NCBI GenBank assembly: GCA_003962985.1
Contig: RXKA01000071.1
Coordinates: 8,258-41,480, forward strand
Reading direction: 5' to 3'
Length of the DNA: 33,223 nucleotides
DNA from: Pseudomonadota bacterium
GTDB lineage: Bacteria > Pseudomonadota > Gammaproteobacteria > Burkholderiales > UBA11063
Part shown: piece after piece, positions 24,765-33,223 of the stretch
Position numbering within the stretch: position 1 is the stretch's first letter
How the letters are laid out: every line of letters starts with the position of its first letter
Translations under genes and position numbers: made by a program
The notes under the pieces: generated by a model
What the model saw: only the letters and a program-made list of their open reading frames with translations
Database searches by the model: none
Told to the model about the DNA's origin: nothing

Positions 24765-25232
24765 CTATTTCTGGATATTAGTAAGTATTTTCTCGAGATA
24801 GCCATTATTGAAGCCCGCATAGCTGTTACCTGTGTTATACATGCTTAATGCTTGACGTAATGCTAATTGTGGGTTGTTGGTATTTTTCTTAGCTTGTAAA
24901 TAATTTTTAGTTAGAATATCGCCACTTACTTTCAAGTTAGTACATGAATCAAAAAGTTGCTCTGGTTTTAACTTATATTTACGAATATTTTTGATGTTGA
25001 TCTGCCCAAGACCAACATCAAAATTATAACCATTCTTATCTAAATATTTCACCCACGCGATTGCCTGACTTTCAGTTTTGGGTTGAGCACGTAAACGTGC
25101 ACCATTCAACCCCAATGCCAGCGGATTACCACGCGACTCAGTTTTCACTAAAGTCACCATAGTAGTTGGCGCAACAGTTGGACTGCATTTTTGCGCAAGT
25201 GTCATCAGATCAGGAGTAGCTAAAATTGGCAT
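24765..25232 (-). CDS. VirB1-like lytic transglycosylase (SLT domain)
   Basis: This 155-residue protein consists almost entirely of a lytic transglycosylase domain. The catalytic Glu is in TLVKTESRGNPLALG (residue 32), followed by the NFDVGLGQINIKN motif of the GLGQIN type and ALSMYNTGN near the C-terminus, which together match VirB1/IagB-type enzymes that open peptidoglycan for secretion systems and other envelope machines. No clear signal peptide is visible, so the route to the periplasm is uncertain; a start further upstream would lie inside rmlD. Its ATG overlaps the rmlD stop codon by one base (TAATG), so translation is coupled to a sugar-synthesis gene. No VirB/T4SS gene is present in the window. 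Local wall opening for polysaccharide export is an inference. Confidence 0.75.
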   Translation of the reverse strand: MPILATPDLMTLAQKCSPTVAPTTMVTLVKTESRGNPLALGLNGARLRAQPKTESQAIAWVKYLDKNGYNFDVGLGQINIKNIRKYKLKPEQLFDSCTNLKVSGDILTKNYLQAKKNTNNPQLALRQALSMYNTGNSYAGFNNGYLEKILTNIQK

Positions 25233-26101
25233 TATTCAGCAAATTTCAAATCCAGATATTCTTTTAATGCGACTTGATAGGTTGGCATTTGGTAATATTT
25301 TGCCAATTTATCTACCGCCATTACACCATATTGTGGGCGTAATGCCTTAAATTTATACTCACGGTAACTGATCGGTTGGACTTTATTTTTATCAAATCCG
25401 CACATAGTTAAAATATCCTGCGTGAATTGATACCAACTACATGAAGAACTACTTACACAATTATAAATACCATATTCAGTTACTTGCTGATTAATCAAAG
25501 CCACTATAGCCCGGGCAATATCTAGCGTATGGGTAGGACAAGTAATTTGATCATCAATAACTGTCCACGAGTCTTTCTCTCTAGCAAGACGCAGCATCGT
25601 AGTTACAAAGTTACCACCTTCACCAGCAGCACCAGCCACACCAAACAATGAAGATACGCGTAAAATAAAATGCTTAGTAGTATAAGTAGATATCCCAACT
25701 TCGGCAGCATATTTAGATAAACCATATATATTCAGAGGCGCGGCTAAATCATTTTCTTGATATGGAGTAGTTTTATTACCATCAAAAACATAATCTGTCG
25801 ACAAGTGAACTAAGGTAATATCATGCGCGGCACAGAACATAGCTAATTTCAAAGCAAAACTAGTATTAATACTAAATGCATCATGCACATTATCTTCGCA
25901 GCCATCGACATTGGTCACAGCAACACAATTGATAATATAATCAATATCACCATATTGTTCAAATTTACTAACCGCAAGTGAATCTAGCGCATCAAAATTA
26001 TCACGAGTTAATGGAACAACTTGATGTGACGAATCGGCCAATACTTTAACTAAATCACTACCTAGTTGCCCGTCCGCACCCAAAATTATTATTTTTGCCA
26101 T
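25232..26101 (-). CDS. rmlD: dTDP-4-dehydrorhamnose reductase
   Basis: This 289-residue SDR-family reductase makes dTDP-L-rhamnose from the 4-keto intermediate with NAD(P)H, in the cytoplasm. The cofactor motif is IIILGADGQLGSDL at residues 4-17, and the conserved LSTDYVFDG and YGLSKYAAE segments carry the catalytic Thr/Tyr/Lys set. The length is normal for RmlD. The gene lies 3 nt after rmlB and its last base overlaps the transglycosylase start. It completes an rmlA-C-B-D set in that order. Confidence 0.93.
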   Translation of the reverse strand: MAKIIILGADGQLGSDLVKVLADSSHQVVPLTRDNFDALDSLAVSKFEQYGDIDYIINCVAVTNVDGCEDNVHDAFSINTSFALKLAMFCAAHDITLVHLSTDYVFDGNKTTPYQENDLAAPLNIYGLSKYAAEVGISTYTTKHFILRVSSLFGVAGAAGEGGNFVTTMLRLAREKDSWTVIDDQITCPTHTLDIARAIVALINQQVTEYGIYNCVSSSSCSWYQFTQDILTMCGFDKNKVQPISYREYKFKALRPQYGVMAVDKLAKYYQMPTYQVALKEYLDLKFAE

Positions 26102-26104
26102 GGA

Positions 26105-27166
26105 CTATCTCGCTGTATAATTCTGTTGAATCCAATTTTGATATTCACCACTCATAATGTGCTGAACCCATTCTTGGTTATCTAAATACCACTGTACGGT
26201 CTTCTTAATACCTGTATCGAAGTTTTCTTCTGGCTGCCATCCCAATTCAGTTTGAATTTTGGTTGGATCCATTGCATAACGGAAATCATGTCCTGCACGA
26301 TCTGTCACATAGGTAATTTGATCTAAATAACTACCCACAGCTTTAGGTTGTAATTCATCCAAGATTCTACAAATAGTTTGAACAACTTCTAAATTTGTCC
26401 GTTCGTTGTGTCCACCAATACAATAGCTCTCACCAAGAACACCCTTTTCAAATGCTAAAATAATACCTTTGGCATGATCTTCAACATATAACCAATCGCG
26501 GATATTATCTCCCTTACCATAAATTGGTAGATTTTTACCTGCCAAGGCATTATTAATTACCAATGGAATTAATTTCTCAGGGAAATGATATGGACCGTAA
26601 TTATTGGTACAATTAGTAATCACTATTGGTAAATTATAGGTGTGATACCATGCACGGACTAATAAATCACTGCTTGCCTTTGATGACGAGTATGGACTAC
26701 GTGGATCATAAGAAGTGGTTTCACTAAAGTACCCTGTATCGCCAAGACTACCAAATACTTCATCGGTTGAAATATGGACAAATTTAAATTGGCTCTTATC
26801 GGTTAGCGTATTGAAATATTCACGCGCACATTCCAATAAATTATAGGTACCTATGATATTAGTTTGAATAAACTCACCAGGACCCACTATTGAACGATCA
26901 ACATGACTCTCTGCCGCTAAATGTAAGATCCCAACGGGCTGATATTCATTAAAAATACGACTAATATTTTCTTTATCGCAAATATCAACTTGTTCAAACT
27001 TATAACTCGGATTATCAGCAATTTCCTTTAAAGATTCCAAATTACCCGCATAAGTTAGTTTGTCAATATTAACTACATTGTAATCGCTTGCCTTGATTAA
27101 CTGACGCACTACTGCTGAACCAATAAAACCAGCACCACCAGTTACCAATAATGTTTTTTTACTCAT
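26105..27166 (-). CDS. rmlB: dTDP-glucose 4,6-dehydratase
   Basis: This 353-residue extended SDR enzyme converts dTDP-glucose to dTDP-4-keto-6-deoxyglucose. Motifs seen are [14 protein letters not shown] (NAD binding, residues 8-21), [23 protein letters not shown] with the catalytic Asp-Glu pair, and the YSSSKASSD Tyr-x-x-x-Lys. The product is a branch point here: RmlC/RmlD take it to dTDP-L-rhamnose, and the VioA-like aminotransferase probably takes it to a 4-amino sugar. The Shine-Dalgarno sequence is weak (AAAGAAA). It is in an operon with rmlC (26 nt upstream) and rmlD (3 nt downstream). Confidence 0.95.
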   Translation of the reverse strand: MSKKTLLVTGGAGFIGSAVVRQLIKASDYNVVNIDKLTYAGNLESLKEIADNPSYKFEQVDICDKENISRIFNEYQPVGILHLAAESHVDRSIVGPGEFIQTNIIGTYNLLECAREYFNTLTDKSQFKFVHISTDEVFGSLGDTGYFSETTSYDPRSPYSSSKASSDLLVRAWYHTYNLPIVITNCTNNYGPYHFPEKLIPLVINNALAGKNLPIYGKGDNIRDWLYVEDHAKGIILAFEKGVLGESYCIGGHNERTNLEVVQTICRILDELQPKAVGSYLDQITYVTDRAGHDFRYAMDPTKIQTELGWQPEENFDTGIKKTVQWYLDNQEWVQHIMSGEYQNWIQQNYTAR

Positions 27167-27192
27167 TGTATTTTTTCTTTATAAACAGTTTA

Positions 27193-27744
27193 TTAATACA
27201 CAAAATTAATGTCAGTATTTTGCAACAACGGTTGCTTTAGATCTTTATCAGATAATAGTAAACCATCTATGATTGGCCAAATTATACCGATCTCTGGATC
27301 ATCATACCTTATACCACGGTCACACTCAGGGGCATACTCACCTGTAGTTTTATACAAGAATTCTGTATTATCCTCAAGGGTAACAAAGCCATGAGCAAAT
27401 CCAGCTGGAATCCAAAGCATGTGTTTATTCTCAGCACTTAATTCAAAACCCACCCATTTACCAAAAGTAGGTGAACCACGACGAATGTCTACCGCTACAT
27501 CAAAAACCGCACCAGCGACGCAACGTACTAGTTTACCTTGCGCCTTCGGATCTAATTGGTAATGTAAACCTCTTAAGACACCTTTAGAGGATTTCGAATG
27601 ATTATCTTGAATAAATTCTTCAGTTATACCATTGGCATGAAAAAGTGACTTCTTATAGCTTTCCAAAAAGAAACCGCGTTCATCTCCAAATACTTTGGGT
27701 TTAATTAAAATAACCTCAGGAATAGCTGTTGATATAAACTCCAT
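27193..27744 (-). CDS. rmlC: dTDP-4-dehydrorhamnose 3,5-epimerase
   Basis: This 183-residue cupin-fold epimerase is recognised by DERGFFLESYKKSLF, FIQDNHSKSSKGVLRGLHYQ with the catalytic His in GLHYQ, and the IPAGFAHGFVTL segment. It performs the 3,5-epimerisation that commits the intermediate to L-rhamnose, so its presence argues that rhamnose itself, not only a D-configured amino sugar, is made. Its start codon follows the rmlA stop by 1 nt, so the two are tightly coupled. Confidence 0.94.
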   Translation of the reverse strand: MEFISTAIPEVILIKPKVFGDERGFFLESYKKSLFHANGITEEFIQDNHSKSSKGVLRGLHYQLDPKAQGKLVRCVAGAVFDVAVDIRRGSPTFGKWVGFELSAENKHMLWIPAGFAHGFVTLEDNTEFLYKTTGEYAPECDRGIRYDDPEIGIIWPIIDGLLLSDKDLKQPLLQNTDINFVY

Positions 27745-27745
27745 C

Positions 27746-28618
27746 TTATTTGGTAATCCTTCTTAAATATTCAGCATAGGTCGATTTGCCCATGGTAGCA
27801 GCTTTCTCACGAACTGCTTCTTTACTAATCCAACCTTTATGTATGGATATTTCTTCCAAACAAGCAATCTTAATACCTTGGCGATGCTCTACCGTTTGAA
27901 TAAAGTTTGACGCATCCAGAAGTGAATCATGCGTACCTGTATCTAACCACGCGAATCCTCGCTTCATAGTTACTACATTCAAGGTACCTTGTTCAAGATA
28001 GATACGGTTCAGATCAGTAATTTCTAGTTCACCGCGTGGCGATGGTTTAACCTGTTTTGCGTAGGCAACTACATTACTATCATAAAAATACAAGCCTGTA
28101 ACTGCAAAATCTGATTTCGGTGTAGCTGGTTTTTCTTCAATACTAATCGCGCGTTTATTCTCATCAAATTCGACAACGCCATAACGCTCGGGGTCTGATA
28201 CCTGATAAGCAAATACGGTTGCACCAGTATTCGTTTGCGCACTTCTTAATAAGTCAGGCATTCCACTACCATAGTACAAATTATCGCCAAGAATCAAACA
28301 AGCTGGTGAACCAGCCAAGAAATCTTCACCAATCAAAAAAGCTTGCGCTAATCCATCTGGACTTTCTTGAACCGCATATGACAATGAAATTCCCCATTGA
28401 CTACCATCACCCAATAATTGTTCAAAGCGCCCAATATCCTGAGGAGTCGAAATAATTAAAATCTCACGAATTTCAGCCAACATCAAAATAGACAACGGAT
28501 AGTAAATCATTGGCTTATCATAGACTGGCAACAACTGTTTTGAAATAACTTGCGTAGCTGGATGTAAGCGCGTCCCGCTGCCACCTGCCAAAATAATACC
28601 TTTATAATTAGTGCTCAT
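27746..28618 (-). CDS. rmlA: Glucose-1-phosphate thymidylyltransferase
   Basis: This enzyme of about 290 residues makes dTDP-glucose from dTTP and glucose-1-phosphate. The nucleotidyltransferase signature [20 protein letters not shown] is near residues 11-30, followed by [16 protein letters not shown]. Also visible are LGDNLYYG, containing the metal-binding Asp, and [16 protein letters not shown] near residue 225. The ATG at 28618 is chosen because an AGGAGT site lies 8-9 nt upstream; a TTG two codons earlier is too close to that site. The gene is 19 nt after the wlbA-like gene and begins the rmlA-C-B-D block. Confidence 0.95.
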   Translation of the reverse strand: MSTNYKGIILAGGSGTRLHPATQVISKQLLPVYDKPMIYYPLSILMLAEIREILIISTPQDIGRFEQLLGDGSQWGISLSYAVQESPDGLAQAFLIGEDFLAGSPACLILGDNLYYGSGMPDLLRSAQTNTGATVFAYQVSDPERYGVVEFDENKRAISIEEKPATPKSDFAVTGLYFYDSNVVAYAKQVKPSPRGELEITDLNRIYLEQGTLNVVTMKRGFAWLDTGTHDSLLDASNFIQTVEHRQGIKIACLEEISIHKGWISKEAVREKAATMGKSTYAEYLRRITK

Positions 28619-28637
28619 TAACAATTACTCCTCTTAA

Positions 28638-29699
28638 TTAATAAACTAGTGGTAATGAAACTTTTTTTCCATCACGTGCTGACATATAAATCGCAATCAA
28701 AAACTCAAGTGATTTTAATCCTTCGCGTCCATCGGTTAACGGAGCTGCTTTTCCTTGTAGCGTCTCAATCACGTTCGCATAATATAGTGGATGACCGAAT
28801 CCATATACTGAGGTAGTCGCATAATTAGCATTCATTACATTTTCATCTTCAGGACGCTTATCCGCAAATTCCCAATGATCAATCTTATTAACTGCCAATC
28901 CACCCACGCGTACCGTACCTTTTTCACCGATGATAGTAATTGAGCCCTCCAAATTTTTAGGATAAGTCAACATTGATACATTCATTGTACCTAGTGCGCC
29001 ACTACGATATTTAATCGCAACTACACCACTATCTTCAGTTTCAATATTACGTGCAAGAGTTGCGGTATAACTTTGTACAGATTCAACCGAACCAATTAAC
29101 CACTCCATTAAATCAACATAATGGGATGCCTGATTCATGAATGCACCACCATCAAACTCCCAAGTACCACGCCATTCATCATGATCATAATATTCTTGTG
29201 GACGTGTCCAAAATACATTACAGGCTACTGAATAAATTCGTCCAAAACGTCCTTCATCAACAGCTTTCTTAACCATCTGGATTGTTTCATTGCGACGATT
29301 TTGTTTCACAACAAACAAGCGCACACCTGCTTTATCACAAGCTTTTACCATTTCGATACCATCAGACATTCTAGTTGCCATTGGTTTTTCTGTAACCACA
29401 TGATAACCTGCTTCTGCACACATGATAGTTTGTGGAGGATGTAATCCACTTGGTGTAGTCAAAATAACCGCATCAAAACCGCCCTCTTCCAACATATCTT
29501 CAAGACTATAATAAGCTTTCGCATTATATTTATCTGCAGCTTGATCTGCACGACTAGGAATAATGTCACAAACCGCAACTAACTCACATGCCGCCATGTG
29601 TTTTTCCAATGAACCAAAATGATTCGCTGCAATACGACCACAACCAACCAAGGCAAATTTAATTTTACGATCCGTAATTGGTTTATACTTGCTTAACAT
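28638..29699 (-). CDS. wlbA: Gfo/Idh/MocA-family dehydrogenase, WlbA-like (UDP-GlcNAcA 3-dehydrogenase)
   Basis: This 353-residue oxidoreductase of the Gfo/Idh/MocA family has a Rossmann N-terminus (KFALVGCGRIAANHFGSLEKH, residues 14-34), the EKP motif with catalytic-type Lys at about 105, and a GGAFMNQASHYVDLMEW segment with His at about 193. Segments such as FVVKQNRRNETIQ, NVFWTRPQEYY and MLTYPKNLEGSITIIGEKGTVRVGG closely resemble Bordetella WlbA. That enzyme oxidises C3 of UDP-N-acetylglucosaminuronate with NAD+, on the way to a 2,3-diacetamido uronic acid. The ATG at 29699 has a GAAAGAG site and a promoter upstream; an in-frame start 48 nt earlier lies across the predicted transcription start. 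It is the first gene of the locus. The usual partners (WlbB acetyltransferase, WlbC aminotransferase) are not next to it. Confidence 0.82.
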   Translation of the reverse strand: MLSKYKPITDRKIKFALVGCGRIAANHFGSLEKHMAACELVAVCDIIPSRADQAADKYNAKAYYSLEDMLEEGGFDAVILTTPSGLHPPQTIMCAEAGYHVVTEKPMATRMSDGIEMVKACDKAGVRLFVVKQNRRNETIQMVKKAVDEGRFGRIYSVACNVFWTRPQEYYDHDEWRGTWEFDGGAFMNQASHYVDLMEWLIGSVESVQSYTATLARNIETEDSGVVAIKYRSGALGTMNVSMLTYPKNLEGSITIIGEKGTVRVGGLAVNKIDHWEFADKRPEDENVMNANYATTSVYGFGHPLYYANVIETLQGKAAPLTDGREGLKSLEFLIAIYMSARDGKKVSLPLVY

Positions 29700-29733
29700 A
29701 ATAACTCTTTCACCTATATTAAATTTATACATG

Positions 29734-29763
29734 ATTATACTACACATGTAATTTACACAACAA
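29734..29763 (-). promoter_or_regulatory. Predicted promoter of the wlbA-rml operon
   Basis: On the minus strand TTGTTG (29758-29763) is followed after 18 nt by a perfect TATAAT (29734-29739). Transcription would begin near 29727, giving a leader of about 28 nt before the wlbA-like ATG. The site lies downstream of the complex I terminator, in the 276-nt gap, where a new transcription unit is expected. Confidence 0.55.
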
Positions 29764-29918
29764 AACTCTCAACTCAAGAGGCAATTAGATTTTGATTAAC
29801 TATTTAACCACATCCAATCTTATTTTATATATTGATACAAATAACATCCTGTAATAATATAATTTACATTTATTTCAATACATCAGAAACTATATTTTAT
29901 ACAATGTATTACTAGATT

Positions 29919-29948
29919 AAAAAACAGCCCCATAATATTATGGAGCTG
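29919..29948 (-). terminator. Rho-independent terminator of the nuo operon
   Basis: A hairpin with 10-11 base pairs (29925-29948, stem CAGC-x-CCATAA against TTATGG-x-GCTG, one mismatch) is followed on the minus strand by six T residues (29919-29924). It begins 27 nt after the nuoN stop codon and marks the end of the complex I operon. Confidence 0.85.
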
Positions 29949-29975
29949 CTTATTTACATCATCACAATCAGATGA

Positions 29976-31409
29976 TTAATTAACTAAATGCTGACAATAA
30001 ATAACCACTGAAGTTGGCAGGATACCAATTACAAGCAATGCTAATACATTCACAGCTAGTAAAGTTCTTGTTACAAAACAAGCATCTGCAACTGCAACTT
30101 CTTTTGTTGGCTCATCAAAGTACATGAACTTAACTACGCGAATATAGTAGAACGCACCAATTAATGACATGATAACCGCAAATATGGCTACACCAATATA
30201 ACCGATACTAATTAATGCGGCTAAAATTTTAAATTTAGCATAGAAACCAACTAGCGGAGGAATACCTGCCATTGAGAACATTACTAACATCATAAAGAAA
30301 GCATATACAGGATGAGATTTACTCAGACCTTTAAGATCCTCAAGTGTTTCACACTCAAAACCATCTTTAGATAACAAGGTCAAAATACCAAAACCAGCTA
30401 ACGCGGTAAATGAATACGTTACTACGTAGAATAATGTTGAAGTAAGACCTTCAATGCTAAGTGTCACAAAACCTAATGCCACGAATCCCATATGTGAAAC
30501 GGTTGAGTAACCCAACATACGTTTAACATTCGTTTGTGCAATCGCAATAATATTCCCGAAGAATAATGACAATATTGCAAGGAATAATAACATCATCGAC
30601 CATTCTTGTGCAGCTAGAACCAAACCACCGATTAAGAAACGAATGATAAATACTACTGCCGCAATTTTGGTTAAACTTCCGATAACTGTACCAACCGCCA
30701 ATGGTGAACCCTCATATACATCAGGAATCCACATATGGAAAGGAACTAGACCCAATTTAAAGACTAATCCAGCAACTACAAATACCAATCCAAATAATAG
30801 CAATGGATTAATATTGTTACCATCGATAGTCATTGCACGCAACACCTGATCTAATTGTAAATGACCACCAGTTGCACCGTAAATAAATGAAATACCATAC
30901 AACAAGATACCTGATGCTAGTGCGCCCAGAATAAAGAACTTCATTGCTGATTCAGTTGCTTTAACACTATCGCGCTGTAATGCTATTAAACCATATAAAG
31001 CAAGAGATAATAATTCTAAACCAACATACAATACTAACATATTGTATGCAGAAATCATTACCATCATACCTAAAATAGCAAATAGAAAGATTGCAAAAAA
31101 TTCACCAACGTGCAATTTCTTATCAACTAGATAGCGTCGAATATAAATCACAACGACAAATGATAGCAAATACGTTACCAATTTGGTACCAGTTGCTAAG
31201 TTATCTAAAATAAACATATTATTAAATGTTACTTGTGTAGTACCTGTATCTACATGTAGTTGCAACACAAAGCAACCGACCAAAGTCAATAGCGTTAATC
31301 CTGTGACAATTGATTTCTTAATTGAAAAAGCATCAACTAATAAAATCACAACTATCATAAACGCCATAAATAGTTCCGGCAATACCGGAAATAAATTAGG
31401 ATAAGTCAT
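29976..31409 (-). CDS. nuoN: NADH-quinone oxidoreductase subunit N
   Basis: This 477-residue antiporter-like membrane subunit of respiratory complex I has about fourteen hydrophobic segments. It contributes to proton pumping in the inner membrane. Diagnostic stretches include LYVGLELLSLALYGLIAL (with the conserved TM5-type Glu), KLGLVPFHMWIPDVYEGSP (with conserved Lys/His), ANVKRMLGYSTVSHMGF-like sequence (here TNVKRMLGYSTVSHMGF) and FSMAGIPPLVGFYAKF. Length and motifs fit NuoN rather than NuoL/M. It follows nuoM by 15 nt, has a GGCAGG site before the ATG and is the last gene of the operon, closed by the terminator at 29919-29948. Confidence 0.95.
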   Translation of the reverse strand: MTYPNLFPVLPELFMAFMIVVILLVDAFSIKKSIVTGLTLLTLVGCFVLQLHVDTGTTQVTFNNMFILDNLATGTKLVTYLLSFVVVIYIRRYLVDKKLHVGEFFAIFLFAILGMMVMISAYNMLVLYVGLELLSLALYGLIALQRDSVKATESAMKFFILGALASGILLYGISFIYGATGGHLQLDQVLRAMTIDGNNINPLLLFGLVFVVAGLVFKLGLVPFHMWIPDVYEGSPLAVGTVIGSLTKIAAVVFIIRFLIGGLVLAAQEWSMMLLFLAILSLFFGNIIAIAQTNVKRMLGYSTVSHMGFVALGFVTLSIEGLTSTLFYVVTYSFTALAGFGILTLLSKDGFECETLEDLKGLSKSHPVYAFFMMLVMFSMAGIPPLVGFYAKFKILAALISIGYIGVAIFAVIMSLIGAFYYIRVVKFMYFDEPTKEVAVADACFVTRTLLAVNVLALLVIGILPTSVVIYCQHLVN

Positions 31410-31424
31410 TATCTACACCTGCCT

Positions 31425-32915
31425 TTAAAGTTTGCTGTACGCTACTTGTTTAATCAACACTTCTACTGAAGTATGCATTTTGGCAACAAATAGATTTGGA
31501 TAAACACCCATTACTATCACGGCAATAGCCAATATTGCCAAAATGATAAATTCACGTGATGACACATCATCCATTTCTGCAACATGTGAATTTGTCACAT
31601 TACCAAATACAACTCGTTTATACATCCATAATGTATAACCAGCACCTAAAATCAGTGTAAATCCAGCGAAGAACGCAGCTATAAAGCTAGTTTGTACTGC
31701 ACCTAAAATCACCATAAATTCACCGACGAATCCAGAAGTTCCAGGTAACCCTGAGTTTGCCATGGCAAACAACATGAAAAACGCGGCAAAAACAGGCATT
31801 TTATTCACCACACCACCGTAATCACTTATATTACGTGAATGCACACGATCATACATAACACCAATACAGAAGAACATTGCAGCAGATACAAAACCATGTG
31901 AAATCATTTGCGTGATCGCACCTTCAACTGCCCATACATTCAACGTACCATTTGCGAATAGGAAACATCCTAAAGTCACAAATCCCATATGAGAAATTGA
32001 TGAATAAGCAACCAGTTTCTTCATGTCTTTTTGTACTAATGCAACTAAACCGATATAAACAATCGCAATCAATGATAATACGACCATTAAACCAGCTAAA
32101 TGACGTGATGCATCAGGTACGATTGGTAGAATAAAACGTAAGAATCCATAACCACCAATTTTCAAAGTAATTGCAGCTAACACCATTGAACCACCAGTTG
32201 GCGCTTCAGGATGGGCATCTGGCAACCATGTATGTAGTGGCCACATCGGAACTTTTACTGCAAAAGATAAGAAAAAGGCGATAAATAATAAAATTTGTGG
32301 ACCAATTGCCAATGGTAAATTATAGTAACTCAAAATTTCGAAACTACCATTACTCTTGAAGAATAAGTAAATTAAACCCACTAGCATTAATAATGAACCA
32401 ACCAAAGTGTATAAGAAGAATTTAACCGCAGCATAAACACGATTAGTACTTCCCCAAACACCAATGATCAAGTACATTGGAATTAACATCGCTTCAAAGA
32501 ATACATAGAATAAAATTGCATCTAAAGCACAGAATGAACCACTGATAAAACCAGTCATCATTAGGAACATTGCATTATAAAGGGCAACTTTATGTTTAAT
32601 AACTTTGAAACCAGCTAAAATCACTAGAACCGTAATAAAATTATTTAACAATACAAATGGCATTGAGATTCCATCAACTCCAAGATGATAGTTGATATTA
32701 AAACTTGGAATCCACGGAGCAACTTCCTCAAATTGCATTGCTGCTTGATGAGGATCAAAGTAATGAAACATCACTACTGAAAAAATTAATGCAATAACAG
32801 AGCCTAATAATGATACATAGCGCGCCATGCAATCATTTTTTGGAAACACCACTAAGGTAATGAGACCAAATACAATTGGTGTCCATATAGTTAAACTCAA
32901 TAAATAATTCATCAT
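31425..32915 (-). CDS. nuoM: NADH-quinone oxidoreductase subunit M
   Basis: This 496-residue antiporter-like subunit of complex I has about fourteen membrane helices. Motifs seen are NYHLGVDGISMPFVLLNNF near residue 75, FYVFFEAMLIPMYLIIGVWG with the essential TM5 Glu, AVKVPMWPLHTWLPDAHPEAP with conserved Lys/His residues, KLVAYSSISHMGFVTLG and NSGLPGTSGFVGEFM. All are characteristic of NuoM. An AAGGATAAG ribosome binding site precedes the ATG, and nuoL ends 13 nt upstream. The gene is intact, and it shows no sign of transfer. Confidence 0.96.
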   Translation of the reverse strand: MMNYLLSLTIWTPIVFGLITLVVFPKNDCMARYVSLLGSVIALIFSVVMFHYFDPHQAAMQFEEVAPWIPSFNINYHLGVDGISMPFVLLNNFITVLVILAGFKVIKHKVALYNAMFLMMTGFISGSFCALDAILFYVFFEAMLIPMYLIIGVWGSTNRVYAAVKFFLYTLVGSLLMLVGLIYLFFKSNGSFEILSYYNLPLAIGPQILLFIAFFLSFAVKVPMWPLHTWLPDAHPEAPTGGSMVLAAITLKIGGYGFLRFILPIVPDASRHLAGLMVVLSLIAIVYIGLVALVQKDMKKLVAYSSISHMGFVTLGCFLFANGTLNVWAVEGAITQMISHGFVSAAMFFCIGVMYDRVHSRNISDYGGVVNKMPVFAAFFMLFAMANSGLPGTSGFVGEFMVILGAVQTSFIAAFFAGFTLILGAGYTLWMYKRVVFGNVTNSHVAEMDDVSSREFIILAILAIAVIVMGVYPNLFVAKMHTSVEVLIKQVAYSKL

Positions 32916-32928
32916 TATAAGCTTATCC

Positions 32929-33223
32929 TTAGTGTAAAATTAAACCGGTATAAAATAGACCAGAACAAAAAGTTAACAAAATCAATACCCCCAAAACCAT
33001 GTAAGTAGCCGAACTATTTACATAGCCAGTTTGAAGCTTACGGAAGATATTAGCAAAGAATGCAACCACTCGTGCTGAACCATTTACAACTAAGCCATCA
33101 ATCAATAAGATATCACCAATTGACCATAATACTTTACCCATCCAACGACCAATAGGAGCTAGGATATTGATGAACAAATCATCCATAAAATATTTACGTT
33201 CCATCACAAAGATAAATGGCTTG
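32929..33223 (-). CDS. nuoL: NADH-quinone oxidoreductase subunit L, C-terminal fragment
   Basis: This is the last 97 codons of nuoL; the open frame continues through the right edge of the window, so the Met residues near 33204 are internal. The fragment (FVMERKYFMDDLFINILAPIGRWMG, then WSIGDILLIDGLVVNGSARVV and a final hydrophobic helix GVLILLTFCSGLFYTGLIL) matches the end of the NuoL C-terminal extension and its last membrane helix. It sits 13 nt before nuoM in the usual L-M-N order. Confidence 0.9.
   Translation of the reverse strand, partial: KPFIFVMERKYFMDDLFINILAPIGRWMGKVLWSIGDILLIDGLVVNGSARVVAFFANIFRKLQTGYVNSSATYMVLGVLILLTFCSGLFYTGLILH

Noticed and set aside
24765-25232. Evidence of a type IV secretion or conjugation locus
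   Set aside because: Only the VirB1-like enzyme is present; no VirB2-VirB11, relaxase or coupling protein gene is seen.
29766-29780. Imperfect palindrome CTCT...AGAG upstream of the wlbA promoter as an operator
   Set aside because: Only four base pairs per arm match and the centre does not; this is expected by chance.

Overview
The window comes from a low-GC (AT-rich throughout) Gram-negative bacterium. It encodes a Wza-type outer-membrane polysaccharide exporter, a beta-barrel protein, a lipoprotein and a 14-subunit-type respiratory complex I (nuoL-M-N). A gamma- or betaproteobacterium is the most likely source, but nothing here fixes the species. No tRNA, rRNA or CRISPR array was seen.

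Almost the whole window is one Wzx/Wzy-type surface polysaccharide (capsule or O-antigen-like) locus of about 29 kb, read on the minus strand. In transcription order, starting after the complex I genes and their terminator, it contains: (1) a wlbA-like dehydrogenase and rmlA-rmlC-rmlB-rmlD, with a VirB1-like lytic transglycosylase coupled to rmlD; (2) a small divergent pair, an outer-membrane barrel gene on + and a small secreted protein gene on -; (3) export genes, a large Wza-like multi-SLBB protein and a Wzz-type co-polymerase without a kinase domain; (4) the variable core: a vioA-like aminotransferase, a vioB-like acyltransferase, the wzx flippase, five glycosyltransferases, the wzy polymerase and a PAP2 phosphatase; (5) the UDP-L-FucNAc cassette fnlA-fnlB-fnlC followed by a wbuB-like transferase; (6) a secreted protein that looks like a DUF4091/GH123-type glycoside hydrolase; (7) about 1.1 kb of non-coding DNA with a decayed IS4-type transposase and several inverted repeats; (8) a wecA-like initiating transferase and tviB/wbpA. 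A lipoprotein gene runs off the left edge.

Taken together the genes predict a repeat unit drawn from UDP-L-FucNAc (FnlABC), dTDP-L-rhamnose (RmlABCD), a dTDP-4-acylamino-4,6-dideoxyglucose such as Qui4NAc (RmlAB plus VioA/VioB-like enzymes) and an N-acetylhexosaminuronic acid (TviB, possibly extended by WlbA). The WecA-like enzyme would start the unit on undecaprenyl phosphate, the five glycosyltransferases extend it, Wzx flips it, Wzy polymerises it, Wzz sets chain length and the Wza-like protein exports it. Sugar identities are inferred from homologous pathways, not proven.

The points most worth a second look are the hydrolase-like protein with an Asp-Glu pair, translationally coupled to the last FucNAc gene; the VirB1-like transglycosylase coupled to rmlD with no type IV secretion genes nearby; the incomplete WlbA pathway; the oversized Wza without a lipobox or partner kinase; and the structured non-coding DNA beside the transposase remnant.
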